From NCBI RefSeq assembly GCF_004358675.1, contig NZ_SMZO01000009.1:44485-108484 (forward strand): 64,000 bases of DNA. Direction: 5' to 3'. The notes under the pieces are model-generated. The model saw only the letters and a program-made list of their open reading frames with translations. It did no database searches and was not told where the DNA came from. The stretch comes from Meridianimarinicoccus aquatilis. Its GTDB lineage: Bacteria; Pseudomonadota; Alphaproteobacteria; Rhodobacterales; Rhodobacteraceae. The position numbers and the translations under genes were made by a program. Shown here in pieces: positions 42,222-51,135 of this stretch (position 1 is the first letter of the stretch; each line of letters begins with the position of its first letter).

Positions 42222-45200
42222 TCATCTAGAAACACCTTGGACACATGTGACGGCGCAATTCCACCCGTTCAGCGCTGGCACCACCCCAAAAAGCCGCTCA
42301 AGCGCGTGCAACATGGTTCCGTCGCTTTGGATAGGCTCGGCAGGATAGTCGCCCCAGCCTAGAGAGATATCCAAAAATGGGGCTAGGGCCTCGGATCGCA
42401 TCCAGAACATTGTACCTGCGGGAAAATTAAAAAACTGGGGAATGTGGTCATGCCCCAGCTTTCGGGCAATCGCGTCGCCGTGCGGGCGGTTGCGTGTCCA
42501 GCCAATCAAATGTGGGTCGTCGGGGTGAATCAGACCCAATCGGTCATCAACTTCAAAGTTGGACATTGCGAGGTCAATCATTGCGCCGCCGGCCGGACCA
42601 CCTAGCACGTTTTCCATCAAAAAGTTATTCCACAGATCCACGACGGAACGATTGCCTACATGGGCGCTTTGCTTAAGGTGCACATGGCCGATGATATCGT
42701 ACTGTTCCACTAGCTTCTGGGCGAAGTGGGTGAGAAACGGGCCAATGTCCCGTCCAATATTTGGCACAACATCAACTGTTGCGACCACGCCCTTGTAAGC
42801 CTGAAGCAACTCTTGAACTTCTTTCTGCGCGGATTCATTTCGAACGCTTACATACAAATCCGGGAGGGTATCGTTTCGTTCAATCCGCTGAACGCATGTC
42901 AATAAATCGTCCGTGAAATATGCGTGAATGTGGAGGGCCACTTTAAGGTTTGTCGCTCGAGCGGTTGAGTTTTCAGAGTGTATGACGCTTTGCAACCAAG
43001 CCCCTTTCGGTCGCCCGTTCCGAAGAAAATCTGCATAGGGATCTGTTGTACCATCATAGGCTGATCCGCGACGTTGCGCATACACAAACGGATTGAAGCC
43101 GGGTTCGGGCTTTCTTGCGACGCCAGGCATATGCGACACACGAATGTAGTCACTGGCCATATCTATACGAGATTTTGATTTTGCGTCGCGAAAATTGTAA
43201 AACCAGGGTGCAAAGGACTCCGCTTCGGCAATCTCTGCGATATCGGACGCTTTTGCGGTCAACCGTTTTGCTGCACGATCACCAAGCCGTGCAAGCTGTG
43301 CCGTGTAATGAGTTAGGTCAAAGGTCTTTGCCGCATAGGCATGTGACTGCTGCCCAACTTCATTCAGGCGGTCGGACGAGTTGGCCAGCCTCAATATTTT
43401 TTCAGCCATTTGGCTGGTGTTCATATAACCGGCTACACAGTCATCGGCCAAGTCGGCGTCGATAAGCAAATCCGAAATGCCGCTTGCTTCGGCGAAGCTC
43501 AGAACTGGGGTTCCCTTGCACATTGCATCAATGGCAACATTCGGCAAAGGATCTAATCGGCTGGATAGAAGCAGAACATCTGCCATTTCGTAAGCTGCAT
43601 CGATTTCACTTGTTGCAGCAAGAATTGAAAGCTTACCATCTAGACCCGCTCGTTTGATCTGATCGGCCAGAAATGCTGAATACTGAAAGTCTTTTGCTGG
43701 CTCAAATCCGTTGCCTATCCAAACAAATCGAACATGTGAACCTTCGGGATTATTTGCAATTCGTGCCGCGATTTCAATGAATAGGTCCACTCCCTTTCGA
43801 TATTCGACGCGTCCGGCGCCCAAAACGGTAAATGTTTCACGACTCTCTGAGCCGATCTCAGGAGCCATGACGGCACGCAATCGTTCCACCTCATCTTGCC
43901 GATTTGAGAGTAAACTTGGCCCAAGTGGGACTTCGCATTTTCCCTGTGGGATGGTGTGCATGAAAGGCGTGTAATCTGGAAGTGCACTGATCATTGCATT
44001 TTCCAATGTCAGGCGTGTTGAAAATACTACTTCATTGGACAAATTGATTGCGATCGTGAATGCAGCTGGATCGCTTATGTATGATGAAAATTCATGTAGA
44101 AGTAAAACGCTGGGAATGTCGAGCTTTACCAAGTCTTCCAAGATGCCACGTGACTGAATGGAGTTCACCACAGCAAAGTCGAACTTCCTGTCTGCTACTA
44201 TCTTGCTCAAGGCCAACCCATAGCTGGATTGCCGTGTTTCTAGACGGTTTCCTTCATAGACTTGTTCGGAACTCTTGGCGAAACTGTCGATCAGTTCGCC
44301 GCCGACCAATGACAATACAGTCACATTAAAATCTGCTGACAAGGTTTGAGCGACGTTTTGTGCCAGTATTGGTGCGCCAGACCTACTTGCTTCGTGGGAT
44401 ACAATGAGAACACAGGGCTTTTCTGGTGCGAATGGGATGTTTCCGGGAACGCGCTTTACTTTCGCTAGAGATCTTGGCGAAGGGGCCGCGCTTGGTGCAG
44501 ACTGATCTTCTTCCGGATTGCGACGTTTGGCGCGAAATTCGTATCGACTTGAGGCAGATGGCGAAATCGGGCGAGTGATAGATGCCATAGTTTTGTAGAA
44601 GCGGTATTTAAGGGCGTTCTTCAGCGGCTTATCGCTTTGCCAAGTAGAAAGAGATGCGGTTTTCTTCTTTGATTTGCTCATCGCACGAGCTGCGGCGGCG
44701 ACCGCTTCGATGTCTTTCTGTTTGTCCAAGGGTAGCACCGATGTTCCACCACCTAGCATCACCAATGATTTATCAACTATGTCGATGGAAAGGGAGCCTT
44801 GGATTATCAAGTCTTTCCAGTCATCACGGGGCAGGGCCTGTAGAACGACAGTCTTGATAAAAGGGAATCCCGTTTCAACAAGGTTTTGCCAGTGATTGAT
44901 TGTGCTATTCCCATTAAAGTCAGAGTCAACTGGAAAAAGCGCTTCAGTTTTTAGACCGGAGTCTACAAAGGCGTCGCGAAGTCGCGTTTCGTAGGTGTTG
45001 ATGACTTCTTGCTTGTTCGTCAATGCAGTTACGTTGCCAAGGAATTCGGATAGGCATGAAACTCCTTCATTTTTTGCTGCGATTAGATAACTTTGAAAGT
45101 GATAACGTATTTCGTTGCTGTCGGTCATCCCGACCAGGTTTGCGTTGCTTGCGCGAATTCGGCCTATGAGCGTGCTAAAATCGGCGTCGTTTAATGGACC

Positions 45201-45563
45201 AACCAAACTGTCATTTGCCAAAACAAGGGTTTTGGTTTCGGAAAGATCGAGGTGTTGCAAGGCATGCGCCCACCCACCGAAGTCATATCCACCATTCTCA
45301 CGAAGGATAAGCCCGTCGCAATGTGGCGCGATCTCTTCTGTGCTGATCTGCTCAAGATCATCGGCAACCACGACTGCGACGGCTGTAAATCCTTCCTTTC
45401 GGAACGACTGAATATACGGTGGGACGTGCGGTTTTATCTTACCAGAGGGTGCATGCGTTAGAAACAGAACCAACTCTTTCGCGGCGCCGGGATCCTTTGA
45501 AAGTTTCAAGGCAAACCGGTCAACGGGTGTGCCATTTTCAGAAGTACAGGTTGATACTGGCAA
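42222..45563 (-). CDS. Three-domain RgpF-GT4-RgpF glycosyltransferase
   Basis: 1113 residues. Residues about 28-290 match rhamnan-synthesis protein F (RENGGYDFGGWAHAL, 89-103). Residues about 383-770 form a GT-B fold of family 4 (SHEASRSGAPILAQN; GAGRVEYRKGVDLFIEI at 583-599; SSRLDPLPNVAIDAMCKG). Residues about 873-1113 form a second RgpF domain (VVPNIGRDIGPFL). A short module near residues 823-856 (FNPFVYAQ...DPYADFLRNGRPKGAW) resembles the repeats of the GT61 protein encoded at 49127. The start is TTG with AGGGG eight bases ahead. Probably a polymer-building glycosyltransferase; sugar specificity unknown. Confidence 0.85.
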   Translation of the reverse strand: MPVSTCTSENGTPVDRFALKLSKDPGAAKELVLFLTHAPSGKIKPHVPPYIQSFRKEGFTAVAVVVADDLEQISTEEIAPHCDGLILRENGGYDFGGWAHALQHLDLSETKTLVLANDSLVGPLNDADFSTLIGRIRASNANLVGMTDSNEIRYHFQSYLIAAKNEGVSCLSEFLGNVTALTNKQEVINTYETRLRDAFVDSGLKTEALFPVDSDFNGNSTINHWQNLVETGFPFIKTVVLQALPRDDWKDLIIQGSLSIDIVDKSLVMLGGGTSVLPLDKQKDIEAVAAAARAMSKSKKKTASLSTWQSDKPLKNALKYRFYKTMASITRPISPSASSRYEFRAKRRNPEEDQSAPSAAPSPRSLAKVKRVPGNIPFAPEKPCVLIVSHEASRSGAPILAQNVAQTLSADFNVTVLSLVGGELIDSFAKSSEQVYEGNRLETRQSSYGLALSKIVADRKFDFAVVNSIQSRGILEDLVKLDIPSVLLLHEFSSYISDPAAFTIAINLSNEVVFSTRLTLENAMISALPDYTPFMHTIPQGKCEVPLGPSLLSNRQDEVERLRAVMAPEIGSESRETFTVLGAGRVEYRKGVDLFIEIAARIANNPEGSHVRFVWIGNGFEPAKDFQYSAFLADQIKRAGLDGKLSILAATSEIDAAYEMADVLLLSSRLDPLPNVAIDAMCKGTPVLSFAEASGISDLLIDADLADDCVAGYMNTSQMAEKILRLANSSDRLNEVGQQSHAYAAKTFDLTHYTAQLARLGDRAAKRLTAKASDIAEIAEAESFAPWFYNFRDAKSKSRIDMASDYIRVSHMPGVARKPEPGFNPFVYAQRRGSAYDGTTDPYADFLRNGRPKGAWLQSVIHSENSTARATNLKVALHIHAYFTDDLLTCVQRIERNDTLPDLYVSVRNESAQKEVQELLQAYKGVVATVDVVPNIGRDIGPFLTHFAQKLVEQYDIIGHVHLKQSAHVGNRSVVDLWNNFLMENVLGGPAGGAMIDLAMSNFEVDDRLGLIHPDDPHLIGWTRNRPHGDAIARKLGHDHIPQFFNFPAGTMFWMRSEALAPFLDISLGWGDYPAEPIQSDGTMLHALERLFGVVPALNGWNCAVTCVQGVSR

Positions 45564-45564
45564 T

Positions 45565-45723
45565 TCAATGACCCCTTATAAGGCGCAATGCGCCATCAAA
45601 ATGCGACGGCGCGTAGGTGAGCGAGCCAGAGACCTCGTCGGGAAAGGCCAGCATGCCAGCCTGCACAACCGACCCTGGAGTGCGGGCGAGGCTCGATATG
45701 TTTCGGAAGTTATTTTCACTCAT
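45565..45723 (-). CDS. Short reading frame upstream of the large glycosyltransferase
   Basis: A 52-residue frame (MSENNFRNISSLARTPGSVV and onward) ending one base before the TTG start of the RgpF-GT4-RgpF gene. AAGGA sits 10 bases ahead of its ATG. No family is recognised. It may be a leader peptide coupled to the large gene, a remnant of a truncated gene, or chance. Evidence is weak. Confidence 0.28.
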   Translation of the reverse strand: MSENNFRNISSLARTPGSVVQAGMLAFPDEVSGSLTYAPSHFDGALRLIRGH

Positions 45724-46017
45724 AGTCCGCAATTCCTTGGCGTAGATCCTTGAGGTTGCGCGCATATCATGCCGAACTTTAGGCCCTGATGTCTCCGATT
45801 GCCACCACTTGACCAGTGTCTTTCGGGTCGCGTGACCGAAACGAGACAACGGGTCGGCACAGTTGCATCGCGACAGGAGGAAAGTCGGCGAGAGTGGCTT
45901 TCGGAAAATTCAATGTGACGCCCGTTGGTCGTCCATTCATCGTAGGCGAGGGTCGTCCGTGTTGCGATTTGTGAGCGTCCTTTAAACTGATATTCCCGGA
46001 AGTAGAATGCAATCGTA

Positions 46018-46388
46018 GCCGTTTTGCCGCCGTTTCAGGCGCAGATCAAGCCTTCCGGTTGCGCTGTGGACTTTAGCGACAAAACGGCGATGCTGGTCCC
46101 GCGACACCGCCTGAAACTGAAGGTCGCCTTAGGCGGTCTTCACTCTTTTGGGCGGTTGAGCAGATGCGCAATCCTGCCCTGAAGAACACGATTGGCGCGA
46201 AGCCGGATGGCGTAGAAATGGCCTGATGCTTCCAGAGTCTGGTACAGCTTCGGGATGGCGAAGGCGGATCGGCCCGGAAAGAACCGCATCAGGTGACCGT
46301 CAGCATATCGCGCGTTAACCGGCATCAGAACAGTGTGCCAATCATCCGCACTAAGTACGTTGCCGGGGCGCAGGGCCAAACGTCCCAA
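46018..46388 (-). pseudogene. Decayed IS1380-family transposase fragment
   Basis: The minus-strand frame 46388-46140 gives about 80 residues matching the middle of IS1380 transposases: LALRPGNVLSADDWHTVLMP, AFAIPKLYQTLEASGHFYAI and RLRANRVLQGRIAHLLNRP. A stop follows. In another frame the homology appears to continue from about 46128 to 46020 (FQAVSRDQHRRFVAKVHSAT), which corresponds to the next conserved IS1380 segment, where relatives have RRVVAKVEWHPGEL. Both ends of the protein and the terminal inverted repeats are missing. It is therefore a frameshifted remnant and cannot move by itself. Confidence 0.78.
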
Positions 46389-46451
46389 GTGGCGAAAGTG
46401 TCAATCGGCAGAGAATATTAACCACTTGTCCACAACAGTTTAAGGGCAATT

Positions 46452-46601
46452 TTGGACCCCGATCACCCCGCTATCGGGGCAAAATTGCATGCTTGGTCAC
46501 AAGCCAAATTGGATGAAGTTGAACAGCGGGTGATAGCACATGCAGCGAAAATGCCCGTTCCAGACGGTGCCCTTTTGCGCGCCATCGGTTGGGCTGTCTG
46601 A
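46452..46601 (+). pseudogene. Possible gene fragment next to the IS remnant
   Basis: A 49-codon frame with protein-like composition (HPAIGAKLHAWSQAKLDEVE, then HAAKMPVPDGALLRAIGWAV) is closed by a stop just upstream and ends in TGA. It opens only at a TTG without a ribosome site. It looks like the C-terminal end of a gene whose front was lost, perhaps at the same event that left the IS1380 piece. The family is not recognised. Confidence 0.28.
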
Positions 46602-46896
46602 ATTGTGCATGTCCAATGTGATCCACTGCCTGCCGCCTTCAAGCTATTTAGGTACTGAAAAATATGCCATAGATGGCAGTCAGCGGGGCGAAAAATCCAA
46701 GCTACATGGGGAATGCGGGTTAAAATATACGCAAAATCGTTTTATCGCGAATGCAAAATTGGCAAGGGGCATTGGGTCTTTGGACAAATTTCGACCATTT
46801 GGGCTCTGTGTGGGTGGTTGCAAAAGAAGGCCGATGTTGTCTTGGCGATATATCCCTTGTAAGCCTTTGATAACTTCAGCCTAAACGCGGTTTTCC

Positions 46897-47445
46897 ATGC
46901 ACGTAGTGCCCGAAATTTCCGGAAAGAACCTTCGTCTGCGTCTTGTGACTCCAGACGATGCGGCCTTTGTGCACGGCCTTCGTGTCGACCCAAGTTACAA
47001 CGCGCACCTGTCGCCGGTCACGGGAACTATAGCGGACCAAAGAGCTTGGATCGAAAGCTACAAGGCCAAGGAGGCGGCTGGTAAAGAGGCGTATTATATC
47101 ATCGAACGGCTAGACGGACATCCATGCGGAACGGTGCGGGTATACGGCATCACGCAGGACAGCTTTACCTGGGGCAGTTGGATCTTGAACGCGGATAAAC
47201 CCCCCAAAGCGGCTCTCGACTCTGCTATCTTGGTTTATGATATTGGGTTCGGTAAGCTCCAGAAGTCCAAGGCGGTTTTTGATGTGCGCGCTGACAATGA
47301 ACGGACGCTTCGGTTTCATCGTCGCTTCGGAGCAGAGCAGACCGGTTCTGATGACGAAAATCTGTATTTCATGATCGCAAATGAACGATTTTACGAACTT
47401 CGCGACGTACTGTCTGAAAGCTTGAGGACTGAAATTCCCAAATGA
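46897..47445 (+). CDS. GNAT-family N-acetyltransferase (sugar-amine acetylation)
   Basis: 182-residue RimJ/RimL-like GNAT. The fold's beta-strand-helix order is recognisable (KNLRLRLVTPDDAAFVHGLR; GHPCGTVRVYGI; AVFDVRADNERTLRFHRRFG). The last block is the acetyl-CoA-binding end. Followed by FdtA- and FdtB-like genes through an ATGA overlap, so it most likely acetylates the 3-amino group of a dTDP-3-amino-3,6-dideoxyhexose, the role FdtC has in Fuc3NAc synthesis. FdtC itself is of another fold (hexapeptide), so this would be a replacement. Confidence 0.82.
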   Translation: MHVVPEISGKNLRLRLVTPDDAAFVHGLRVDPSYNAHLSPVTGTIADQRAWIESYKAKEAAGKEAYYIIERLDGHPCGTVRVYGITQDSFTWGSWILNADKPPKAALDSAILVYDIGFGKLQKSKAVFDVRADNERTLRFHRRFGAEQTGSDDENLYFMIANERFYELRDVLSESLRTEIPK

Positions 47446-47873
47446 TTTCTGAAAGCCCAAAACCCAGCGGAAGTGCCCGTCTTATCAATTTGCCTGTCAT
47501 ATCTGACCCTCGCGGAGATTTGACTTTTGTCGAAGGTAGCAACCATGTGCCTTTCGATGTGGCGCGCGTCTATTATCTCTATAACGTGCCGGTGGATGCA
47601 GATCGCGGCGGACATGCCCACAGAGTATTGCAGCAGGTCGTTTTCGCGCTTTCGGGCAGTTTTCGACTTAAGGTGGATGACGGGTTTGAAAAGACGGATT
47701 ACTGGTTGCGCAATCCTCGTCAAGGCGTGTTGATCGACCGGCTTATTTGGCGCGAAATGGACAGTTTCAGCCAAGGTGCTGTCTGCATGGTGTTGGCGTC
47801 CAACCGTTACGACGAAGGCGACTACATTCGCGACTACGGGGCTTTCCAAAAGGCAGTGGGGGCAAAGCTCTGA
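47442..47873 (+). CDS. fdtA: dTDP-4-keto-6-deoxyhexose 3,4-ketoisomerase (FdtA/WxcM-like)
   Basis: 143-residue cupin. The conserved FdtA blocks are DPRGDLTFVEG near residue 22, VYYLYNVPVDADRGGHAHR with the catalytic histidines, and the DRLIWREMDSFSQGAVCMVL barrel strands. FdtA and relatives move the keto group from C4 to C3 so that the aminotransferase can install the amine. Overlaps the GNAT stop by ATGA; the aminotransferase follows after 71 bases. Fucose- versus quinovose-type stereochemistry cannot be told from sequence alone. Confidence 0.86.
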   Translation: MISESPKPSGSARLINLPVISDPRGDLTFVEGSNHVPFDVARVYYLYNVPVDADRGGHAHRVLQQVVFALSGSFRLKVDDGFEKTDYWLRNPRQGVLIDRLIWREMDSFSQGAVCMVLASNRYDEGDYIRDYGAFQKAVGAKL

Positions 47874-47944
47874 CATTTTGAAAAGGCGACGCGCTTTTTG
47901 GCAGGTGAGTCTCTTTCGAACCTTCTTCGCCAACAGGAAAACCC

Positions 47945-49105
47945 ATGATCCCATTTCTTGACCTTCGCGCAGCATATCAGGAATTAAAAACAGAAATCGA
48001 CGAGGCTACAGCACGCGTTTTGGACAGTGGTTGGTACGTCCTTGGTCCTGAAGTTGATGCGTTTGAGAAGGAATGGGCAGCTTACTGTGAAGCGGATTTC
48101 GCCGTTGGGTTGGCCAATGGGCTCGACGCACTAACACTGTCACTTCGGGCGCTGGACATCGGGCCGGGGGATGAAGTGTTGGTGCCTTCCAATACGTATA
48201 TCGCCACCTGGCTGGCTGTTTCAGCTGTCGGCGCAACCCCGATTGCGGTGGAGCCGGACCTCGCAACTCACAATTTGGATCCCAACTTAATCGAGGCGTC
48301 GATCACGCCGCGCACGCGTGCGATTATTCCAGTCCATCTTTATGGGCAGCCTGCCGACATGGATCCTATCTTGAGTTTGGCCAAACAGTACGGGCTTCGA
48401 GTGATCGAAGATGCGGCGCAGGCGCATGGTGCGCGATACAAAGGAAAACGCATCGGCGCACACGGGGATATCGTCTGCTGGAGCTTTTATCCTGGCAAGA
48501 ATCTTGGGGCGTTGGGAGATGCGGGGGCTGTAACCACTAACGACGCAGGATTGGCAGAGCGTGTTGCGTTGATACGCAACTACGGCTCAAGGCAAAAATA
48601 TGTCAACGAAGAAGCGGGCGTAAACTCCCGCCTTGATCCGCTTCAAGCCGCGGTACTTCGCGTCAAGCTTTCGATCCTTGATGAATGGACTGACCGGCGA
48701 AGAGCTTTAGCCGCCGCCTACACTGATGGGTTGGCCGATACCGGTCTGATTTTGCCTCATGTGCCAGACTGGGCGGAGCCATCATGGCACCTTTATGTCG
48801 TACGGAGCACGAGGCGCGACGCGCTTCAGGAGCATCTGGCCAGCGCCGGCATCGGCACTTTGATCCACTATCCGATCGCCCCGCACATGCAAAAAGCCTA
48901 TGCTCATCTTGGGATTGCCCCCGACAATTTGCCCCGCGCGCGGCGACTGTCCAGCGAAGTGTTGAGCTTGCCAATCGGTCCTCATATCGTCTGCAAGCTA
49001 CTTGATGACAAATCGCCGTCAAACATTGAGACTGCGGGGAACGGGTCAGCAATTGACCTTGAAGAAGGTAGGGTCGCTTCAGCTTTGCTAAGAATGCTCG
49101 CCTAA
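47945..49105 (+). CDS. fdtB: DegT/DnrJ/EryC1-family sugar aminotransferase (FdtB-like)
   Basis: 386-residue PLP enzyme. The Schiff-base lysine is Lys185 in [17 protein letters not shown]; the cofactor aspartate is in [11 protein letters not shown], and the N-terminus [10 protein letters not shown] is typical of FdtB/QdtB-type 3-aminotransferases. It adds the amine to C3 of dTDP-3-keto-6-deoxyhexose made by the FdtA-like enzyme. AGGAAA precedes the ATG. Upstream dTDP-sugar genes rmlA/rmlB are not in the window, so the precursor must come from elsewhere in the genome. Confidence 0.88.
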   Translation: MIPFLDLRAAYQELKTEIDEATARVLDSGWYVLGPEVDAFEKEWAAYCEADFAVGLANGLDALTLSLRALDIGPGDEVLVPSNTYIATWLAVSAVGATPIAVEPDLATHNLDPNLIEASITPRTRAIIPVHLYGQPADMDPILSLAKQYGLRVIEDAAQAHGARYKGKRIGAHGDIVCWSFYPGKNLGALGDAGAVTTNDAGLAERVALIRNYGSRQKYVNEEAGVNSRLDPLQAAVLRVKLSILDEWTDRRRALAAAYTDGLADTGLILPHVPDWAEPSWHLYVVRSTRRDALQEHLASAGIGTLIHYPIAPHMQKAYAHLGIAPDNLPRARRLSSEVLSLPIGPHIVCKLLDDKSPSNIETAGNGSAIDLEEGRVASALLRMLA

Positions 49106-49126
49106 AGTCTCGGAGAGGTATCGTAC

Positions 49127-51076
49127 ATGGCACTGTCATGGTTTGGTCGGCGCGAGTCGGTGGCTGACATCGAAAGCACTCTATTTGATGCTGACTGGTA
49201 CCTGGCTCGTTACCCGGAAGTCGCAAAAGCCAAGAAAAGTCCGATCCAGCATTTCATGACTGAAGGGTGGCAGAAGAACTTTAATCCTTGCGAGTTTTTC
49301 GACACCGCATGGTATCTGAGCCAATACCCAGACGTTGGCGAAGCTGGGCTCAACCCGCTGATCCACTACGAATCTATTGGCTATCAGGAAAATCGTCTCC
49401 CAAGTCAGGATTTCGATCCAGTGTTCTATCGCGCCGCGTATTTGGAGCAGGATGACAATGTGAACCCGCTTCAGCACTACCTTGAAATTGGGCGACACAA
49501 CGGAAATCTGATCAATGAACAGCAAGTAGAGACTTTCAATGCTGCGTGGTATCTGGCGACCTATCCCGACGCCGACGAAAGTGATCTGGATCCACGGGAC
49601 CATTTCATGCAAGTCGGTTGGAGAAAAGGTTACGACCCAAGTCCAATGTTTGACACTATGTGGTACTTGAAATGCAATCCTGACGTTAGGGATGCAGGTT
49701 GGAACCCTCTAGAGCACTACGAGACTGTCGGAAATTTTGAAAATCGACGCCCGAACAAGGGCTTTGATCCGGCATTTTACAGGGCCGTACATCTCTCGAA
49801 CGAAACAAAGTACGAACCTTTGTCTCACTATATTCATTTTGGTGACTCTCAGGGGAATGTGCCCTGTATCACCCTAATGGACGCAGCCTTTGGTACAAGC
49901 AAAAGTGCCACGGAAACAGCGGATCAAATTTGGTATCGCTCTCAGAATCCTGGCGGGCAGGAGGCTATTGAAGCCGAAATTATTTCACTTGGAAACTACA
50001 TCAAACAGGTTCAATTGATCGACCAAAGAGCTCCGTCATTCGAGCAAATCGAGAGCGAGTGGAAGCACGAAGGAGCATTCCCCTCGACATTGCACTCAAC
50101 GATATTACAGGACTGTTGTGTTGTGCCTGGCACATCTACCGTCTTCGTGAAGCGAAATCTTGTAATCAATGACGAAATCAGTCGCATGCAGGGCAAAGTC
50201 CCTGACAGTTCTCTTGTTAAAAATTGGGAAACAGGACAGTTTTCTGATGCAAAACTGATAACAAATTGCGCGTTGCGGGTAAATCCTTCTATCGAATGTG
50301 GAATTCACCTTTTTAAGGAAAATGAAAGTAACTATTCTAATTTTTTGGTGGAAGTTGCTCCAAAGCTGAGTCTTCTGGAGTCTCAACTGGCTATTGACCC
50401 ATCAGTGCCTTTGCTCGTTTCAAACAACCTAGCCGATACTGTTTACGACTTGATTGATATTCTAAAACATCCCTGCCGTTCTGTTTTGCGATTACACCCC
50501 TTTTCGCTCTACAAGATCCGTCGATTGTATATGATTTCAGATTTGTCTCATATTGTGGATTTTGACCATCTTCTGCCCAAACCTGAACACTGTTTCTTCC
50601 CACGCAAAATTGTCTCTGAAATGGTTGAAAAAGTTATCACCGCAAAAAGGTCATCAGACAGAGTTGATCGAAAGATATATCTAAAACGTGGGAAACTGCG
50701 ACGCGCCATTGCAAACGAAACTGAACTAATCGACGTCGCTTTAAAATATGGTTTCGAAATAGTAGATATGGCCGACTTAAGTCTTGCTGCGCAGGTTAAC
50801 TACCTCGCAAGTGCGCGGCAAGTTATCGGAGCAACCGGTGCCGCCTTCACCAATATTCTGTGGTGCAATGAGAATACGAAAGTAATGGTTTTTTTCAGCC
50901 GCCACCCTCTTAGCAACGCGTCATTTTGGGAGAGAATTTCTGAAATCAAAGGTTTGCAACTTCAAGTGATGTATGGTCGTCGTGTCGGCAAAATAACGGG
51001 AAAGCACTCGATCCAAGATGACTACACCATTGATCCTGTCGAATTTGAAAGATGTTTAGCAGAGTGGCCCGATTAA
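49127..51076 (+). CDS. GT61-type glycosyltransferase with six N-terminal 38-residue repeats
   Basis: 649 residues. Six repeats begin at Phe20, 58, 96, 137, 175 and 213 with the pattern F(D/N)xxWYLxxYPDV...NPLxHYxxxG. Units 1-3 match units 4-6 in order, so a three-unit cassette was duplicated. The C-terminal half (about 340-649) matches GT61/DUF563: IYLKRGKLRRAIANETELID, GFEIVDMADLSLAAQVNYLA and VIGATGAAFTNILWC. The repeat region may bind glycan or position the enzyme. It begins 21 bases after fdtB, so the new amino sugar may be its substrate. Reads as AT-rich compared with the GC-rich flanks. Confidence 0.82.
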   Translation: MALSWFGRRESVADIESTLFDADWYLARYPEVAKAKKSPIQHFMTEGWQKNFNPCEFFDTAWYLSQYPDVGEAGLNPLIHYESIGYQENRLPSQDFDPVFYRAAYLEQDDNVNPLQHYLEIGRHNGNLINEQQVETFNAAWYLATYPDADESDLDPRDHFMQVGWRKGYDPSPMFDTMWYLKCNPDVRDAGWNPLEHYETVGNFENRRPNKGFDPAFYRAVHLSNETKYEPLSHYIHFGDSQGNVPCITLMDAAFGTSKSATETADQIWYRSQNPGGQEAIEAEIISLGNYIKQVQLIDQRAPSFEQIESEWKHEGAFPSTLHSTILQDCCVVPGTSTVFVKRNLVINDEISRMQGKVPDSSLVKNWETGQFSDAKLITNCALRVNPSIECGIHLFKENESNYSNFLVEVAPKLSLLESQLAIDPSVPLLVSNNLADTVYDLIDILKHPCRSVLRLHPFSLYKIRRLYMISDLSHIVDFDHLLPKPEHCFFPRKIVSEMVEKVITAKRSSDRVDRKIYLKRGKLRRAIANETELIDVALKYGFEIVDMADLSLAAQVNYLASARQVIGATGAAFTNILWCNENTKVMVFFSRHPLSNASFWERISEIKGLQLQVMYGRRVGKITGKHSIQDDYTIDPVEFERCLAEWPD

Positions 51077-51135
51077 TTTTGAAGATACTTTATTAAATTC
51101 TTCTCACCAACAAAAGCAGAAGAGAAAGCGCGAAC

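Larger units (their letters stand above)
45564..46896. other. 1.3-kb scar between divergent polysaccharide operons
   Basis: Besides the short frame, the IS1380 remnant and the plus-strand fragment listed separately, I see no intact gene. Interleaved inverted repeats occur in 46019-46117: CCGTTTTG/CAAAACGG, and GTTTCAGGCG/CGCCTGAAAC. The area must hold promoters for the leftward glycosyltransferase operon and the rightward aminosugar operon, but it looks like a product of insertion and decay. Confidence 0.55.
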
